Assembly: GCF_016811235.1 (NCBI RefSeq)
Contig: NZ_JAFBID010000021.1
Location: forward strand, 1 to 64,000
DNA length: 64,000 bases
From: Microvirga arabica
Lineage (GTDB): Bacteria; Pseudomonadota; Alphaproteobacteria; Rhizobiales; Beijerinckiaceae
Direction: 5' to 3'
Shown here: one piece after another, positions 17,433 to 25,647 of the stretch
Position numbering within the stretch: the stretch's first letter is position 1
How the letters are laid out: every line of letters begins with the position of its first letter
The notes under the pieces: generated by a model
What the model saw: the letters and a program-made list of their open reading frames with translations, nothing else
What the model was told of the DNA's origin: nothing
Databases searched by the model: none
Position numbers and translations under genes: made by a program

Positions 17433-18005
17433 ATGATCACGATTCGCGAAGAAACCTTCCACGATGTCGACGCGCGCGAGGCGCTGCTCGATGCCTGCTT
17501 CGGACCGGCCCGGTTCCAGAAGACCTGCGAGCGCCTGCGCGAGGGCAGGCTGCCGGCTGACGGCCTGTCGCTGGTCATCGACCGCGATGGCGAGGTCATC
17601 GGCACGGTGCGCCTGTGGCATGTCTCCGCCGGCCCGAACCGCGCGGCGCTGATGCTTGGCCCTATCGCCATCGATCCGTCCGTGCAAAGCCTCGGCCTCG
17701 GCGGGAAGCTTATGCGCGAGGCGCTCAAGCGTGCCGGTCAACTCGGCCACAAGGCGGTGCTGCTGGTGGGCGATGCGCCCTATTACGAGCGCTTCGGCTT
17801 CTCTACGGAGAAGACCGGCTCGCTATGGCTGCCCGGTCCTTACGAGCGTAACCGCTTCCTCGCGCTGGAGCTTGAACAGGGCTCCCTCGACGGTGCACGC
17901 GGTCTCGTCTCCGCCACCGGCGCCTCTGAGCAGAAGCCCGATCTCGGCGCTCTCGTGGCCGCTGCCGCGCAGGGTGCCTGGGCCGGCATCTACCAGACTC
18001 ACTAA
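17433..18005 (+). CDS. GNAT-family N-acetyltransferase (YhbS-like)
   Basis: The 190-aa protein has a GNAT fold with the acetyl-CoA loop in SLGLGGKLMREALKRAGQLG and the later GDAPYYERFGF, typical of the YhbS subgroup. The ATG at 17433 follows GGGAGG; the longer open frame upstream is not needed. In Rhizobiales this gene commonly sits between ODC and homospermidine synthase, so polyamine acetylation or a related role is plausible, but the acceptor is unproven. It ends 3 nt from the convergent MFS gene. Confidence 0.88.
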   Translation: MITIREETFHDVDAREALLDACFGPARFQKTCERLREGRLPADGLSLVIDRDGEVIGTVRLWHVSAGPNRAALMLGPIAIDPSVQSLGLGGKLMREALKRAGQLGHKAVLLVGDAPYYERFGFSTEKTGSLWLPGPYERNRFLALELEQGSLDGARGLVSATGASEQKPDLGALVAAAAQGAWAGIYQTH

Positions 18006-18008
18006 CCT

Positions 18009-19238
18009 CTACCCTTCCGAGGGCCGCAACCGTGCGGCTCTCGGGTTCGGCAGCACGAAGGTGATGGCTGCCGCCGCCAGCATGTAGACGACGAAGCCGA
18101 GGCAGATCGCCTCCAGGCTGATTCCGGCATCGAACAGTATCCCGATAGCACCAGGTGTCGCGGCCGACGCCACAACCATGATCGCACCTGCCAGTGCACG
18201 AATTTTGCCGAGATGCGTGGTGCCGAACAGTTCCGCCAGAACGGCTGCGATCACCACATTGGTGCAGCCTGAGGTGAGACCGATCAAAGCGAAGAAAACG
18301 AGCGGCAGAAACGGGGCGTCGAACAGCGCGAGCGTCAGAGATGCTGCCGTCATGCCAACGAGATAAAAATGGCTGAGCCGTACCGCCCCGAATCGGTCGA
18401 CGAAGCTGCCGGCCGACATGGCGACGACGACGGAGACCAGCGCGAAGAGCGTGATGCTGCTTGCCAGAAGCTCCAGGGACCAGCCCTTCACCTCGGCGAT
18501 GAAGCGCTGGTGGAAGAAGTAGGCCGTCATGATGGCCGGATAGCCGATCATGGTGGGGACCAGCGCGAGAAAGCGCCAGTCGCGCAAGGTTTCGCTCCAG
18601 CTCGGCCCTGCTTCGCTTGAAGCCTTTTTCCGAGCGGATGCTTCAAGGTCCGGGTCTTTGCGCCTGATCAGAAATCCCAGCAGCCAGCCAAGGCCGAGAG
18701 CCACGATGATGGCAAGGGCAGCGCTGCGCCAAGTGCCGGTCCACCCGATTGCCGTGATCAGCGCGATGGCAATCGCCGGAAAGATCGCCTCGCCAGCCGG
18801 AAAGCCCAACGCTGCAACACCGAGAGCTCTCCCGCGCACGCCTTCATCGAGACGGGCGGTGCTCATCACGCCCGCATGACTCAGCATGCCCTGGCCGAAG
18901 AGGCGTAAGGCAAACAGGCTCAAGCCCAGCATGATCAGGTTGGGTGCGAGCGACAGGCTGAGCGCCGCTGCCGCCAAGCCGAGCATGGCCGTGGTGGCGT
19001 AAAGCCGGATATCGACCCGGTCGATGACGCTGCCGACCCAGATCATGAGCATGCCGGAGGAAAGCGTCGCAAGGGAGTAGATGGAGCCGAAGGCGCCATG
19101 GGTCAGCCCGAAGGCATTGCGGATGTCGGGCCCCGACAGGGAGATGAAGAAGGTCTGGCCGAAGGAGGACAGGAAGGTCAGGGCGAAGCCCAGGCCGATC
19201 ACGCGCCCATGGCGCATGAGAAGGTGGTGGAATTTCAT
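18009..19238 (-). CDS. Major facilitator superfamily transporter
   Basis: The 409-aa protein has 12 predicted membrane helices in two halves, separated by a charged cytoplasmic loop (RRKDPDLEASARKKASSEAG). The start region LGFALTFLSSFGQTFFISLS and the motif-A-like loop GSVIDRVDIR are typical of MFS exporters. The substrate is unknown. It lies within the polyamine locus on the opposite strand, so a role in polyamine movement is only a guess from position. Confidence 0.88.
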   Translation of the reverse strand: MKFHHLLMRHGRVIGLGFALTFLSSFGQTFFISLSGPDIRNAFGLTHGAFGSIYSLATLSSGMLMIWVGSVIDRVDIRLYATTAMLGLAAAALSLSLAPNLIMLGLSLFALRLFGQGMLSHAGVMSTARLDEGVRGRALGVAALGFPAGEAIFPAIAIALITAIGWTGTWRSAALAIIVALGLGWLLGFLIRRKDPDLEASARKKASSEAGPSWSETLRDWRFLALVPTMIGYPAIMTAYFFHQRFIAEVKGWSLELLASSITLFALVSVVVAMSAGSFVDRFGAVRLSHFYLVGMTAASLTLALFDAPFLPLVFFALIGLTSGCTNVVIAAVLAELFGTTHLGKIRALAGAIMVVASAATPGAIGILFDAGISLEAICLGFVVYMLAAAAITFVLPNPRAARLRPSEG

Positions 19239-19490
19239 CGGTCGCGGTCAGCCTGAAGATGCCAAGGCTCGCCATCATGAAGCCTTGTTGCACGATGTCG
19301 AGGGGCGAATCCGCATGGCTGGAATGCCGTCTGTCACGCTCCCTTCGTGGTCCTCAGGGAAATTGCCCTTCGATCCGCATCTGGACCCCTGGGCATTGAC
19401 CCCGGGGGCTCCTCAATCCTAGATGCGGCCAAATCCGCCATCCGGCGTTACCCATTTTCCATCGCTGCTTTCGTGAAGGAGACAGACCCG

Positions 19491-20921
19491 ATGACCACTT
19501 GGCCCGTTCATGGTCGCATCAGCGGCCCTATTGTCATGATCGGCTTCGGCTCGATCGGCAAAGGCATGCTGCCCCTGATCGAGCGGCATTTCGAGTTCGA
19601 CAAGAACCGGTTCACGGTCATCGATCCGGTCGACACCGACCGCAGCATGCTCGACGTGCGCGGCATCGACCTCGTTCATAAGGCTCTCACCCGCGAGAAC
19701 TACCGCGAGATCCTCACTCCCCTGCTGACGGAGGGTGGCGGCCAGGGCTTCTGCGTGAACCTGTCGGTCGACACCTCCTCGCGGGACATCATGGAGCTGT
19801 GCCGGGAACTCGGCGCGCTCTACATCGATACAGTGGCCGAGCCATGGGCAGGCTTCTACTTCGACAAGGACGCAGGCCCTTCCGATCGCACCAACTACAT
19901 GCTGCGCGAGAACATCCTCGATGCGCGCCGCCAGAACCCCGGCGGCCCCACGGCAGTGAATTGCTGCGGCGCCAATCCGGGCATGGTGTCCTGGTTCGTT
20001 AAGCAGGCGCTCCTCAACATCGCCAAGGATACTGGACTCGATCATGAGGAGCCGAAGACCCGTGAGGATTGGGCGCGCCTCATGCAGCGCGTGGGCGTGA
20101 AGGGCATCCACATCGCCGAGCGAGACACCCAGCGCGCGGAGAATCCCAAGCCCATGGGCGTCTTCGTGAACACCTGGTCCGTGGAGGGCTTCGTGTCCGA
20201 GGGCATGCAGCCGGCGGAGCTCGGCTGGGGCACGCACGAGACCTGGATGCCGGAGAACGGCCGCACGCACGACAAGGGCTGCGGCGCCGCGATCTACCTG
20301 CTCCAGCCCGGCGCCAACACCCGCGTGCGCTCCTGGTGCCCCACGCCCGGCCCGCAATACGGCTTCCTGGTCACGCACAACGAGGCGATCTCGATTGCCG
20401 ATTACTTCACCGTGCGCGAGGGCGATAAGGTGGCCTACCGGCCGACCTGCCACTACGCCTACCATCCGTCGAACGACGCCGTGCTTTCCCTGCACGAGAT
20501 GTTCGGCAATGCCGGCAAGGTGCAGGAGAAGCACCACATCCTCACCGAGGACGAGATTCAGGACGGCATCGACGAACTCGGCGTGCTGCTCTACGGCCAC
20601 GGCAAGAACGCCTACTGGTACGGTTCGCAGCTCTCCATCGAGGAGACCCGCAAGCTCGCGCCCTACCAGAACGCCACTGGCCTCCAGGTGACCTCCGCGG
20701 TGCTCGCAGGCATGGTCTGGGCCCTGGAGAACCCGGAAGCCGGCATCGTGGAGGCCGACGACATCGACTTCCGCCGCTGCCTTCAGGTGCAGACGCCCTA
20801 TCTCGGCCCGGTTGTCGGCGTCTATACGGACTGGACGCCGCTCGACGACCGCCCCGGCTTCTTCCCGGAGGACATCGACACCTCCGATCCGTGGCAGTTC
20901 CGGAACATTCTGGTGCGGTAA
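19491..20921 (+). CDS. hss: Homospermidine synthase
   Basis: The 476-aa enzyme makes sym-homospermidine from two putrescines (or putrescine plus spermidine) using NAD+ as a prosthetic group. The N-terminal Rossmann motif is IVMIGFGSIGKGMLPL, and the conserved TVAEPWAGFY and NCCGANPGMVSWFV segments are present. Length equals that of characterised bacterial enzymes. GAAGGAG at 19476-19482 sets the ATG at 19491, although the frame is open to 19347. It uses the product of the ODC at 16147-17301. A hairpin without T-run (CCCGGCCGG/CCGGCCGGG, 20932-20958) follows. Confidence 0.95.
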   Translation: MTTWPVHGRISGPIVMIGFGSIGKGMLPLIERHFEFDKNRFTVIDPVDTDRSMLDVRGIDLVHKALTRENYREILTPLLTEGGGQGFCVNLSVDTSSRDIMELCRELGALYIDTVAEPWAGFYFDKDAGPSDRTNYMLRENILDARRQNPGGPTAVNCCGANPGMVSWFVKQALLNIAKDTGLDHEEPKTREDWARLMQRVGVKGIHIAERDTQRAENPKPMGVFVNTWSVEGFVSEGMQPAELGWGTHETWMPENGRTHDKGCGAAIYLLQPGANTRVRSWCPTPGPQYGFLVTHNEAISIADYFTVREGDKVAYRPTCHYAYHPSNDAVLSLHEMFGNAGKVQEKHHILTEDEIQDGIDELGVLLYGHGKNAYWYGSQLSIEETRKLAPYQNATGLQVTSAVLAGMVWALENPEAGIVEADDIDFRRCLQVQTPYLGPVVGVYTDWTPLDDRPGFFPEDIDTSDPWQFRNILVR

Positions 20922-20979
20922 CGATCAACACCCCGGCCGGTTCTCGGAGCCGGCCGGGATCGATACGGAACAGACCCGC

Positions 20980-21318
20980 ATGCCCCACTTCGACGAATTC
21001 TACGCCAGCAAGCTCCGCGGCGGACTTGGCGTCACGGATGCCGACAGCGTGCTCGACCTGCGCGGCGCCTCGCGGGAGAAGGCGGCTGCCTCGATCCAGG
21101 ACATGCTGGAGCGCAGCCGCTTCGCGCAGGCCAAAGCGGTCGCCATACAGCTCGATCCGCCGCCGGAGGGCGGAGGCGAGACGCTGTTCCAGCCCGTCGG
21201 CAAGGCGCTGCTCGAGGCCAAGAAGCGCGGCTGGATCGACCGGCTGCAGACTCTCCCGGCGCAGGATGGCCTGGGCTTCTACGTGGTTCTGGCCGGAAAG
21301 CCGGAGCGCGAGGCCTGA
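20980..21318 (+). CDS. Small Smr-domain-like protein
   Basis: The 112-aa product resembles a minimal Smr (MutS2 C-terminal) domain: VLDLRGASREKAAASIQDML at the start, a central variable loop, then VGKALLEAKKRGWIDRLQTL and GFYVVLAGK. The usual HGxGxG nuclease-type loop is replaced by DPPPEGGGETLF, so nuclease activity is doubtful and the assignment is tentative. It lies 58 nt after homospermidine synthase on the same strand, with a strong hairpin between. Its last 40 nt overlap the convergent DUF2937 gene. Confidence 0.65.
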   Translation: MPHFDEFYASKLRGGLGVTDADSVLDLRGASREKAAASIQDMLERSRFAQAKAVAIQLDPPPEGGGETLFQPVGKALLEAKKRGWIDRLQTLPAQDGLGFYVVLAGKPEREA

Positions 21319-21833
21319 ACCGATTTCTGCGGCCGGCGACGACGCCGGAAGAGGCTGCGCAGGAAGCCCGAGAGCAGAAGCAGGCCGCCCCAGACGGCGA
21401 TGAAGCCGGCGGCTGCCGAGAGAAGGCCCTCCTCGGTGACCGGCACGGCCGGCTCGAAGTCGCGGGAGACCGCCTCCAAAATGTCCGTGTCGCCGTCGCG
21501 GACCATGAGGGCGATGCGGGAGAAGGAGCCGGCCTCCATCATGGCGGCACGATGGGCCTCGAGGCGCCCCAGGCGCTCCACATTGGCCTCCATGGCCGCG
21601 CCCTGGCGGCTGACGAAATCGTCCGTATTAGAGCGCAGGCGCGCAATGGCGCTCTCGCGCGTCTCCCCGCTCACTTGAGCATCCCTGTCGAAGCGTCCGA
21701 TCACCTGTCGCAGCTCGTCGACCGCGCCGCCGAGTCGCTGGCGGTATTGCTGCGCGAACTCAGGCCCCTGCGAGGCGACCACGCCGCCCGACAGCCCTAA
21801 TCCGAATGCGACGATACGAACGATCCGGGACAC
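21279..21833 (-). CDS. DUF2937 family membrane protein
   Basis: The 184-aa protein starts with a hydrophobic segment (IVRIVAFGLGLSGGVVASQG). A long charged, probably coiled-coil region follows (about residues 20-125, with FAQQYRQRLGGAVDELRQVI). A second membrane helix (LLSAAAGFIAVWGGLLLLSG) precedes a basic tail RRRRR. This layout matches DUF2937, whose function is unknown. I chose the GTG at 21833 because AGGAGG lies seven nt upstream; the TTG at 21848 would start inside that site. It is the third gene of a minus-strand run WD40 - 96-aa protein - DUF2937, and overlaps the Smr-like gene tail to tail by 40 nt. Confidence 0.8.
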   Translation of the reverse strand: MSRIVRIVAFGLGLSGGVVASQGPEFAQQYRQRLGGAVDELRQVIGRFDRDAQVSGETRESAIARLRSNTDDFVSRQGAAMEANVERLGRLEAHRAAMMEAGSFSRIALMVRDGDTDILEAVSRDFEPAVPVTEEGLLSAAAGFIAVWGGLLLLSGFLRSLFRRRRRPQKSVQASRSGFPARTT

Positions 21834-21844
21834 ACCTGACCTCC

Positions 21845-22135
21845 TCAACCGTCAAGAGCGGCGAGGATATCCTGTTCCAAGACCTCGTCGAGAGGCTTGG
21901 GGACCTTGAGCGCCCGTGTCTTCTGCCCCGGCTCCATCACGAGGATGACCGTTTCGAGGCCGGGGCAGCCAGGGTCGTTGCAGGCGATCTCGTTCACTGC
22001 GAAAGCCGTCTCCGGCGAGGCCTGAAGGGCCGAGCGGGCGAGCTCCTTCACGCGATCAACCGCCTGCTTGTCGGGCTTGGGCAGACCGAAAGTCCCCCGC
22101 ATGAAGGCACCGAAGAGAGCCACCGGCGACCTCAT
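21845..22135 (-). CDS. Conserved small cytoplasmic protein of unknown function
   Basis: The 96-aa protein has no signal peptide or membrane segment. It is dominated by a helix rich in Lys/Asp (PKPDKQAVDRVKELARSAL) followed by NEIACNDPGCPGLETVILVM, whose two cysteines in CNDPGC could bind a metal. The ATG at 22135 overlaps the WD40 stop codon as ATGA, showing translational coupling; the DUF2937 start lies 11 nt downstream. I do not recognise the function. Confidence 0.75.
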   Translation of the reverse strand: MRSPVALFGAFMRGTFGLPKPDKQAVDRVKELARSALQASPETAFAVNEIACNDPGCPGLETVILVMEPGQKTRALKVPKPLDEVLEQDILAALDG

Positions 22136-23139
22136 GCGGGCAGGGTCAGGACGCCGGCCTGGCCGTCCTCGCATCCGAAGGCGAGGCGCTTGCCGGGCTT
22201 ATCCCAGGCCATCGCCGTGATGCCGCTGTCCTTGACGGCGGGGCGCACCAGAAGCTCGGAGGCGTCGGTGAGACGGATGAGCAGGATGCAGCCGTCCTCG
22301 TAGCCGACGGCCAGAACATAGGTGTTGGGATGGAAAGCTACCCGGCTGACCTTGGCATGCCTGACGCCGCATTCCCGCGGGGCCTTGCCCATAGGGCCTT
22401 CCTTCGACTCGAAGGGCCAGATGATGGCGGCTTCCGCGCCTGACGTGGCGAGCCACTTTCCGTCGCCGGACCAGGCGAAGGAGCGCGTCTTCGACGGGTA
22501 GCCGCTCATGCGCATGTGCCCCTTGTCGGGGATGAGCCGCCAGCCGTGGAGCGCGTTCTCCTGCATGGAGGTCACCACGAAACGGGCATCCGGCGACCAG
22601 GTGACGTCGATGTGGGAACCCTTCCATTCGAGCCCCTCGGGCTTGGCCTCCACGTTGGGAAACCACAGGGTGGCTCCGTTGTAATGCGAGATCGCCAGGC
22701 GGTAGCCCTTGGGCGCGAAGGCAAGGCCGCGGGCCGTCGAGGGAACCTCGAGAATCTTCTCCCGTCCCTTGTCGTCGCGGGCGATGACCTTCTTGCCCAC
22801 CCCATAGGCGAAGGCGCCGCCCGCATTGACGGCAAGCGCGTCGATCCAGGCACCCTTGCTTTCCGCCAGGGTCTTGGTGGAGCCGTCAGCCCCTGTGACG
22901 GCCACGCGGCCATCGTCGCCACCTGTGACGAAGCGCTCGCCGTCGCAGGCTCCCACCAGAACCCCCGCATCCGGATGGGCCTCCACGCGGTGAGTCTCGC
23001 CGTCTTTTGCCAGCACGACTCCGCCGTCGCCGAGGCCGAAGGCCACCGTGCCCTTGAGCCAGCCGATGGCCGTCACATGGGCTCCCGCATCCACGGGTGT
23101 CACGCTTTGAGTCAGAGATGGAGCGGCGCCTGCAGTCAT
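22132..23139 (-). CDS. WD40-repeat beta-propeller protein, cytoplasmic
   Basis: The 335-aa protein has no signal peptide and consists of repeated beta-propeller blades with WD40-like ends, for example VTGADGSTKTLAESKG, DVTWSPDARFVVTSM, SFAWSGDGKWLATSG and AMAWDKPGKRLAFGCEDGQ. Propellers act as binding platforms and the partner is unknown. In related genomes such a gene is often near COG0523 GTPases, as it is here (23581-24543), suggesting a link to metal allocation, but this is inference. It begins its own unit, since a plus-strand gene lies directly upstream. Confidence 0.82.
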   Translation of the reverse strand: MTAGAAPSLTQSVTPVDAGAHVTAIGWLKGTVAFGLGDGGVVLAKDGETHRVEAHPDAGVLVGACDGERFVTGGDDGRVAVTGADGSTKTLAESKGAWIDALAVNAGGAFAYGVGKKVIARDDKGREKILEVPSTARGLAFAPKGYRLAISHYNGATLWFPNVEAKPEGLEWKGSHIDVTWSPDARFVVTSMQENALHGWRLIPDKGHMRMSGYPSKTRSFAWSGDGKWLATSGAEAAIIWPFESKEGPMGKAPRECGVRHAKVSRVAFHPNTYVLAVGYEDGCILLIRLTDASELLVRPAVKDSGITAMAWDKPGKRLAFGCEDGQAGVLTLPA

Positions 23140-23296
23140 CGCACAATTCCTTCAGATGGGCTGCCCATAGCACAAAACCGCAAGGCGGGGGCAAGTCGTG
23201 GCATTGGGGTACGGTCCGGCAGATGTCCGGATGGATTAAGACCGATGCGTCTTAGACCTGACGGGACGCCAGACCCATGATGCGCGTTCTCGAATC

Positions 23297-23548
23297 ATGA
23301 GCGACATTATGCGGATCCTGCCTCTGATCACCCTTGCCATCGCGATTGCCATGCCCGTGGGCCTTGCCGCCCAGGAGCAGCGCGGCGCCACATCGACGAG
23401 GGAGGTTCTGAAAGCCGCCTGCGAGAGGGATGCCCGCCTGATCTACAGGACCGGCGGCAAGACCCTCCCGGAGGTCCGCGAGCAGATGATCGCTGCCCGC
23501 AGAACCTATGTCAGGGATTGCCTGGCGAAAGGGGCTGCTGCCGGCTGA
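23297..23548 (+). CDS. Small secreted hypothetical protein
   Basis: The 83-aa product has a hydrophobic signal (MRILPLITLAIAIAMPVGLA, cleavage at LAA-Q). The mature part is about 58 residues, helical and basic, with two cysteines (KAACERDAR and RDCLAK) spaced for one disulfide. The start may be the ATG at 23297 or the one at 23309. It is a single plus-strand gene between the WD40 and COG0523 genes. No family is recognised. Confidence 0.6.
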   Translation: MSDIMRILPLITLAIAIAMPVGLAAQEQRGATSTREVLKAACERDARLIYRTGGKTLPEVREQMIAARRTYVRDCLAKGAAAG

Positions 23549-23580
23549 GCCGCAGCCCTCTTCAACCTATTCCGATCCTG

Positions 23581-24543
23581 TTACGCCGCGCAGGCCAGAA
23601 ACCCTTCGCGGATCGCCTTCTCGTTCAGGTCGCGGCCGATGAACACGACCTTGGAGGTGTGCTTCTCGCCCGGCTTCCACTCGCCCTGCACGTCGCCGTC
23701 CAGGATCATGTGGATGCCCTGAAACACGAAGCGCTTCGGCTCGTTCGGGAAGGCGACAATGCCCTTGCAACGCAGGATGTTCGGCCCCTCGACCTGGGTC
23801 AGGTTCGAGATCCACGGCATGAACTTCTCGGGATCGACCTCGCCGTCGTGGTGCACGGCGACGGACTGCATCTCCTCGTCGTGATGATGGTGATGGCCTT
23901 CCTCCAGGAAGTTCGGCTCCAGCTCGATGATGCGGTCGAGATCAAAGGCCTTGCGGTCGAGCACCTCGGAGATGGGAATCGCCGCGTTCTGCGTGCGGTG
24001 GACCTTGGCGTAAGGATTGATGGCGCGGATGCGCGCCTCGACCTCGTTCAGTTCCTGCTCGTTCACGAGATCGATCTTGTTGAGGATGATCACGTCCGCG
24101 AAGGCGATCTGGTTCTTGGCCTCGGGCGCATCCTTGAGCCGGTCGGAGAGCCACTTGGCATCGGCCACCGTCACCACTGCGTCGAGGCGGGCGGTGTCGG
24201 AAACGTCCTGGTCCATGAAGAAGGTCTGAGCCACGGGGGCCGGATCGGCGAGGCCTGTGGTTTCGACGATGATGGCGTCGAACTTGCCTTTGCGCTTCAT
24301 CAGCCCGTCGAGGATGCGGATCAGGTCGCCGCGCACGGTGCAGCAGATGCAGCCGTTGTTCATCTCGAACACTTCCTCGTCGGCGCCGACGACGAGCTCG
24401 TTGTCGATGCCGATTTCGCCGAATTCGTTGACGATCACGGCATATTTCTTGCCATGCTGCTCGGTGAGGATGCGGTTGAGGAGGGTGGTCTTGCCGGCGC
24501 CGAGATAGCCTGTGAGGACGGTGACGGGAATTTTGTCGGTCAT
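23581..24543 (-). CDS. COG0523 (CobW/ZigA-type) GTP-dependent metal chaperone
   Basis: The 320-aa G3E-family GTPase has Walker A GYLGAGKT, the metal-binding GCICC, Walker B-like ETTGLADP, and base recognition NKID. A His-rich loop ([11 protein letters not shown]) precedes a C-terminal CobW_C domain. The family delivers zinc or cobalt to client proteins. The downstream position relative to AztABC and the His-rich loop point to zinc. An ATG five codons upstream (24558) is an alternative start. A large palindromic repeat (24566-24690) lies between it and aztC, so it may or may not be co-transcribed with the transporter. Confidence 0.92.
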   Translation of the reverse strand: MTDKIPVTVLTGYLGAGKTTLLNRILTEQHGKKYAVIVNEFGEIGIDNELVVGADEEVFEMNNGCICCTVRGDLIRILDGLMKRKGKFDAIIVETTGLADPAPVAQTFFMDQDVSDTARLDAVVTVADAKWLSDRLKDAPEAKNQIAFADVIILNKIDLVNEQELNEVEARIRAINPYAKVHRTQNAAIPISEVLDRKAFDLDRIIELEPNFLEEGHHHHHDEEMQSVAVHHDGEVDPEKFMPWISNLTQVEGPNILRCKGIVAFPNEPKRFVFQGIHMILDGDVQGEWKPGEKHTSKVVFIGRDLNEKAIREGFLACAA

Positions 24544-24565
24544 CGCGTTCATCCGCAACGTTCAT

Positions 24566-24690
24566 CCTCCCCTTGAGGGGGAGGATCGGCCGAACAGGCC
24601 GAGGTGGGGTGGTGGCGCAAACATCGGGAGGTCGAGTTTCCACCCCACCCCGCTCGCGATGCTCGCGACCCTCCCCCTCAAGGGGAGGGT
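24566..24690. repeat. Large palindromic intergenic repeat (CCTCCCC...GGGGAGG ends)
   Basis: The 125-nt element is an imperfect palindrome. The end modules CCTCCCCTTGAGGGGGAGG (24566-24584) and CCCTCCCCCTCAAGGGGAGG (24669-24688) are each self-complementary. Inside, GGTGGGGTGG (24602-24611) faces CCACCCCACC (24640-24649). This type of repeat is common between genes in Rhizobiales. It ends 8 nt from the aztC stop codon and begins 22 nt upstream of the COG0523 start, so the transcript of both would carry a long stem. Confidence 0.8.
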
Positions 24691-24697
24691 AGAAAAG

Positions 24698-25627
24698 TCA
24701 GCTCGACAAAGCCGCGCTGAAGGCTCTTATATTGTGTCTCATCATGTCAATGTAAGTGCCGGCGGGGCCGCCTGCCTCGGACAGAGCGTCGGAATAGACC
24801 TGCGACCCGACTTTCGCGCCGGTCTCCTTGGCGATGCGCTCCATGAGGCGGGCGTCGGAGACGTTCTCCACGAAAACGGCGGCAATCTTCTCGCGCTTGA
24901 TCTGCTGGATGATCCGGGCCACGTCCTTGGCCGAGGCCTCGGACTCAGTGGAGACGCCCTGGGGCGACACGAAGTCGATGCCGTAAGCGGTCTCGAAGTA
25001 GCGGAAGGCATCGTGGGAGGTGATGATCCTGCGGCGCTCAGCGGGAATGCTTGCCACCAGGTTCTTTACCTCCGCTTCCACCTTATCGAGTTGCTTGAGA
25101 TAGGCGCTCGCATTGGCCTCGTAGGTGTCCTTGCCCGCTGCATCGGCGGCGATCAGCGCATCCCGGATATTGGCCACATAGATCTTGGCATTGCCGATGC
25201 TCTGCCAGGCATGCGGATCGGAGCCGCCGTGATCGTGATGGTGGCCATGCCCGTGGCCGCTCTCCTCGCCCTTCAGCGGCGTCACGCCCCTGGCGGCCTC
25301 GATTCGAGCGGCCTTGGTGCCGGATGATTTCACGAGACGATCGATCCAGCCTTCGAACTTGAGGCCGTTGGTGAAGACGATCTTTGCTTCCGTCAGGCGG
25401 CGTCCATCCGCCGGCGTCGGCGAATACACATGGGCGTCGCCGTTGGGGCCGACGAGAGTCACCACTTCGATGCGCTCGCCGCCCACATTGCGCACCATGT
25501 CGCCGAGGATCGAGAAGGTGGCCACGACCTTCAGCTTTTCGGCCGTCTGAGCGGCTGCCGGAAGCGAGGACGCGGCAAGGGTGAGGCATCCTGCCAGCCA
25601 GGATACGGCAGATCTTCTCGTCAGCAT
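24698..25627 (-). CDS. aztC: Zinc ABC transporter substrate-binding protein (AztC/ZnuA type)
   Basis: The 309-aa protein is a cluster A-I metal-binding lipocalin-like ABC receptor. It has a Sec signal (LTRRSAVSWLAGCLTLAAS, AAA-Q). A His-rich flexible loop (GHGHGHHHDHGGSDPH) is characteristic of zinc receptors. Likely ligands are His of NGDAHVYSP, His of SDPHAWQ, His of TSHDAF and Asp of VYSDALSE, the three-His-plus-Asp set of AztC. The true start is the ATG at 25627; the frame stays open far upstream but that part is antisense-like noise inside the permease gene. It is encoded 20 nt after aztB. Confidence 0.9.
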   Translation of the reverse strand: MLTRRSAVSWLAGCLTLAASSLPAAAQTAEKLKVVATFSILGDMVRNVGGERIEVVTLVGPNGDAHVYSPTPADGRRLTEAKIVFTNGLKFEGWIDRLVKSSGTKAARIEAARGVTPLKGEESGHGHGHHHDHGGSDPHAWQSIGNAKIYVANIRDALIAADAAGKDTYEANASAYLKQLDKVEAEVKNLVASIPAERRRIITSHDAFRYFETAYGIDFVSPQGVSTESEASAKDVARIIQQIKREKIAAVFVENVSDARLMERIAKETGAKVGSQVYSDALSEAGGPAGTYIDMMRHNIRAFSAALSS

Positions 25628-25647
25628 GGTTCGATCCTTTTGAGAGG

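Noticed and set aside
20932-20958. 9-bp hairpin between hss and the Smr-like gene as a terminator
   Set aside because: The stem is perfect, but no T-run follows and a same-strand gene starts 22 nt later; kept only as a note under hss.
22132-23139. WD40 protein as the periplasmic zinc chaperone AztD
   Set aside because: AztD is an exported propeller, whereas this protein has no signal peptide and is not inside the azt operon.
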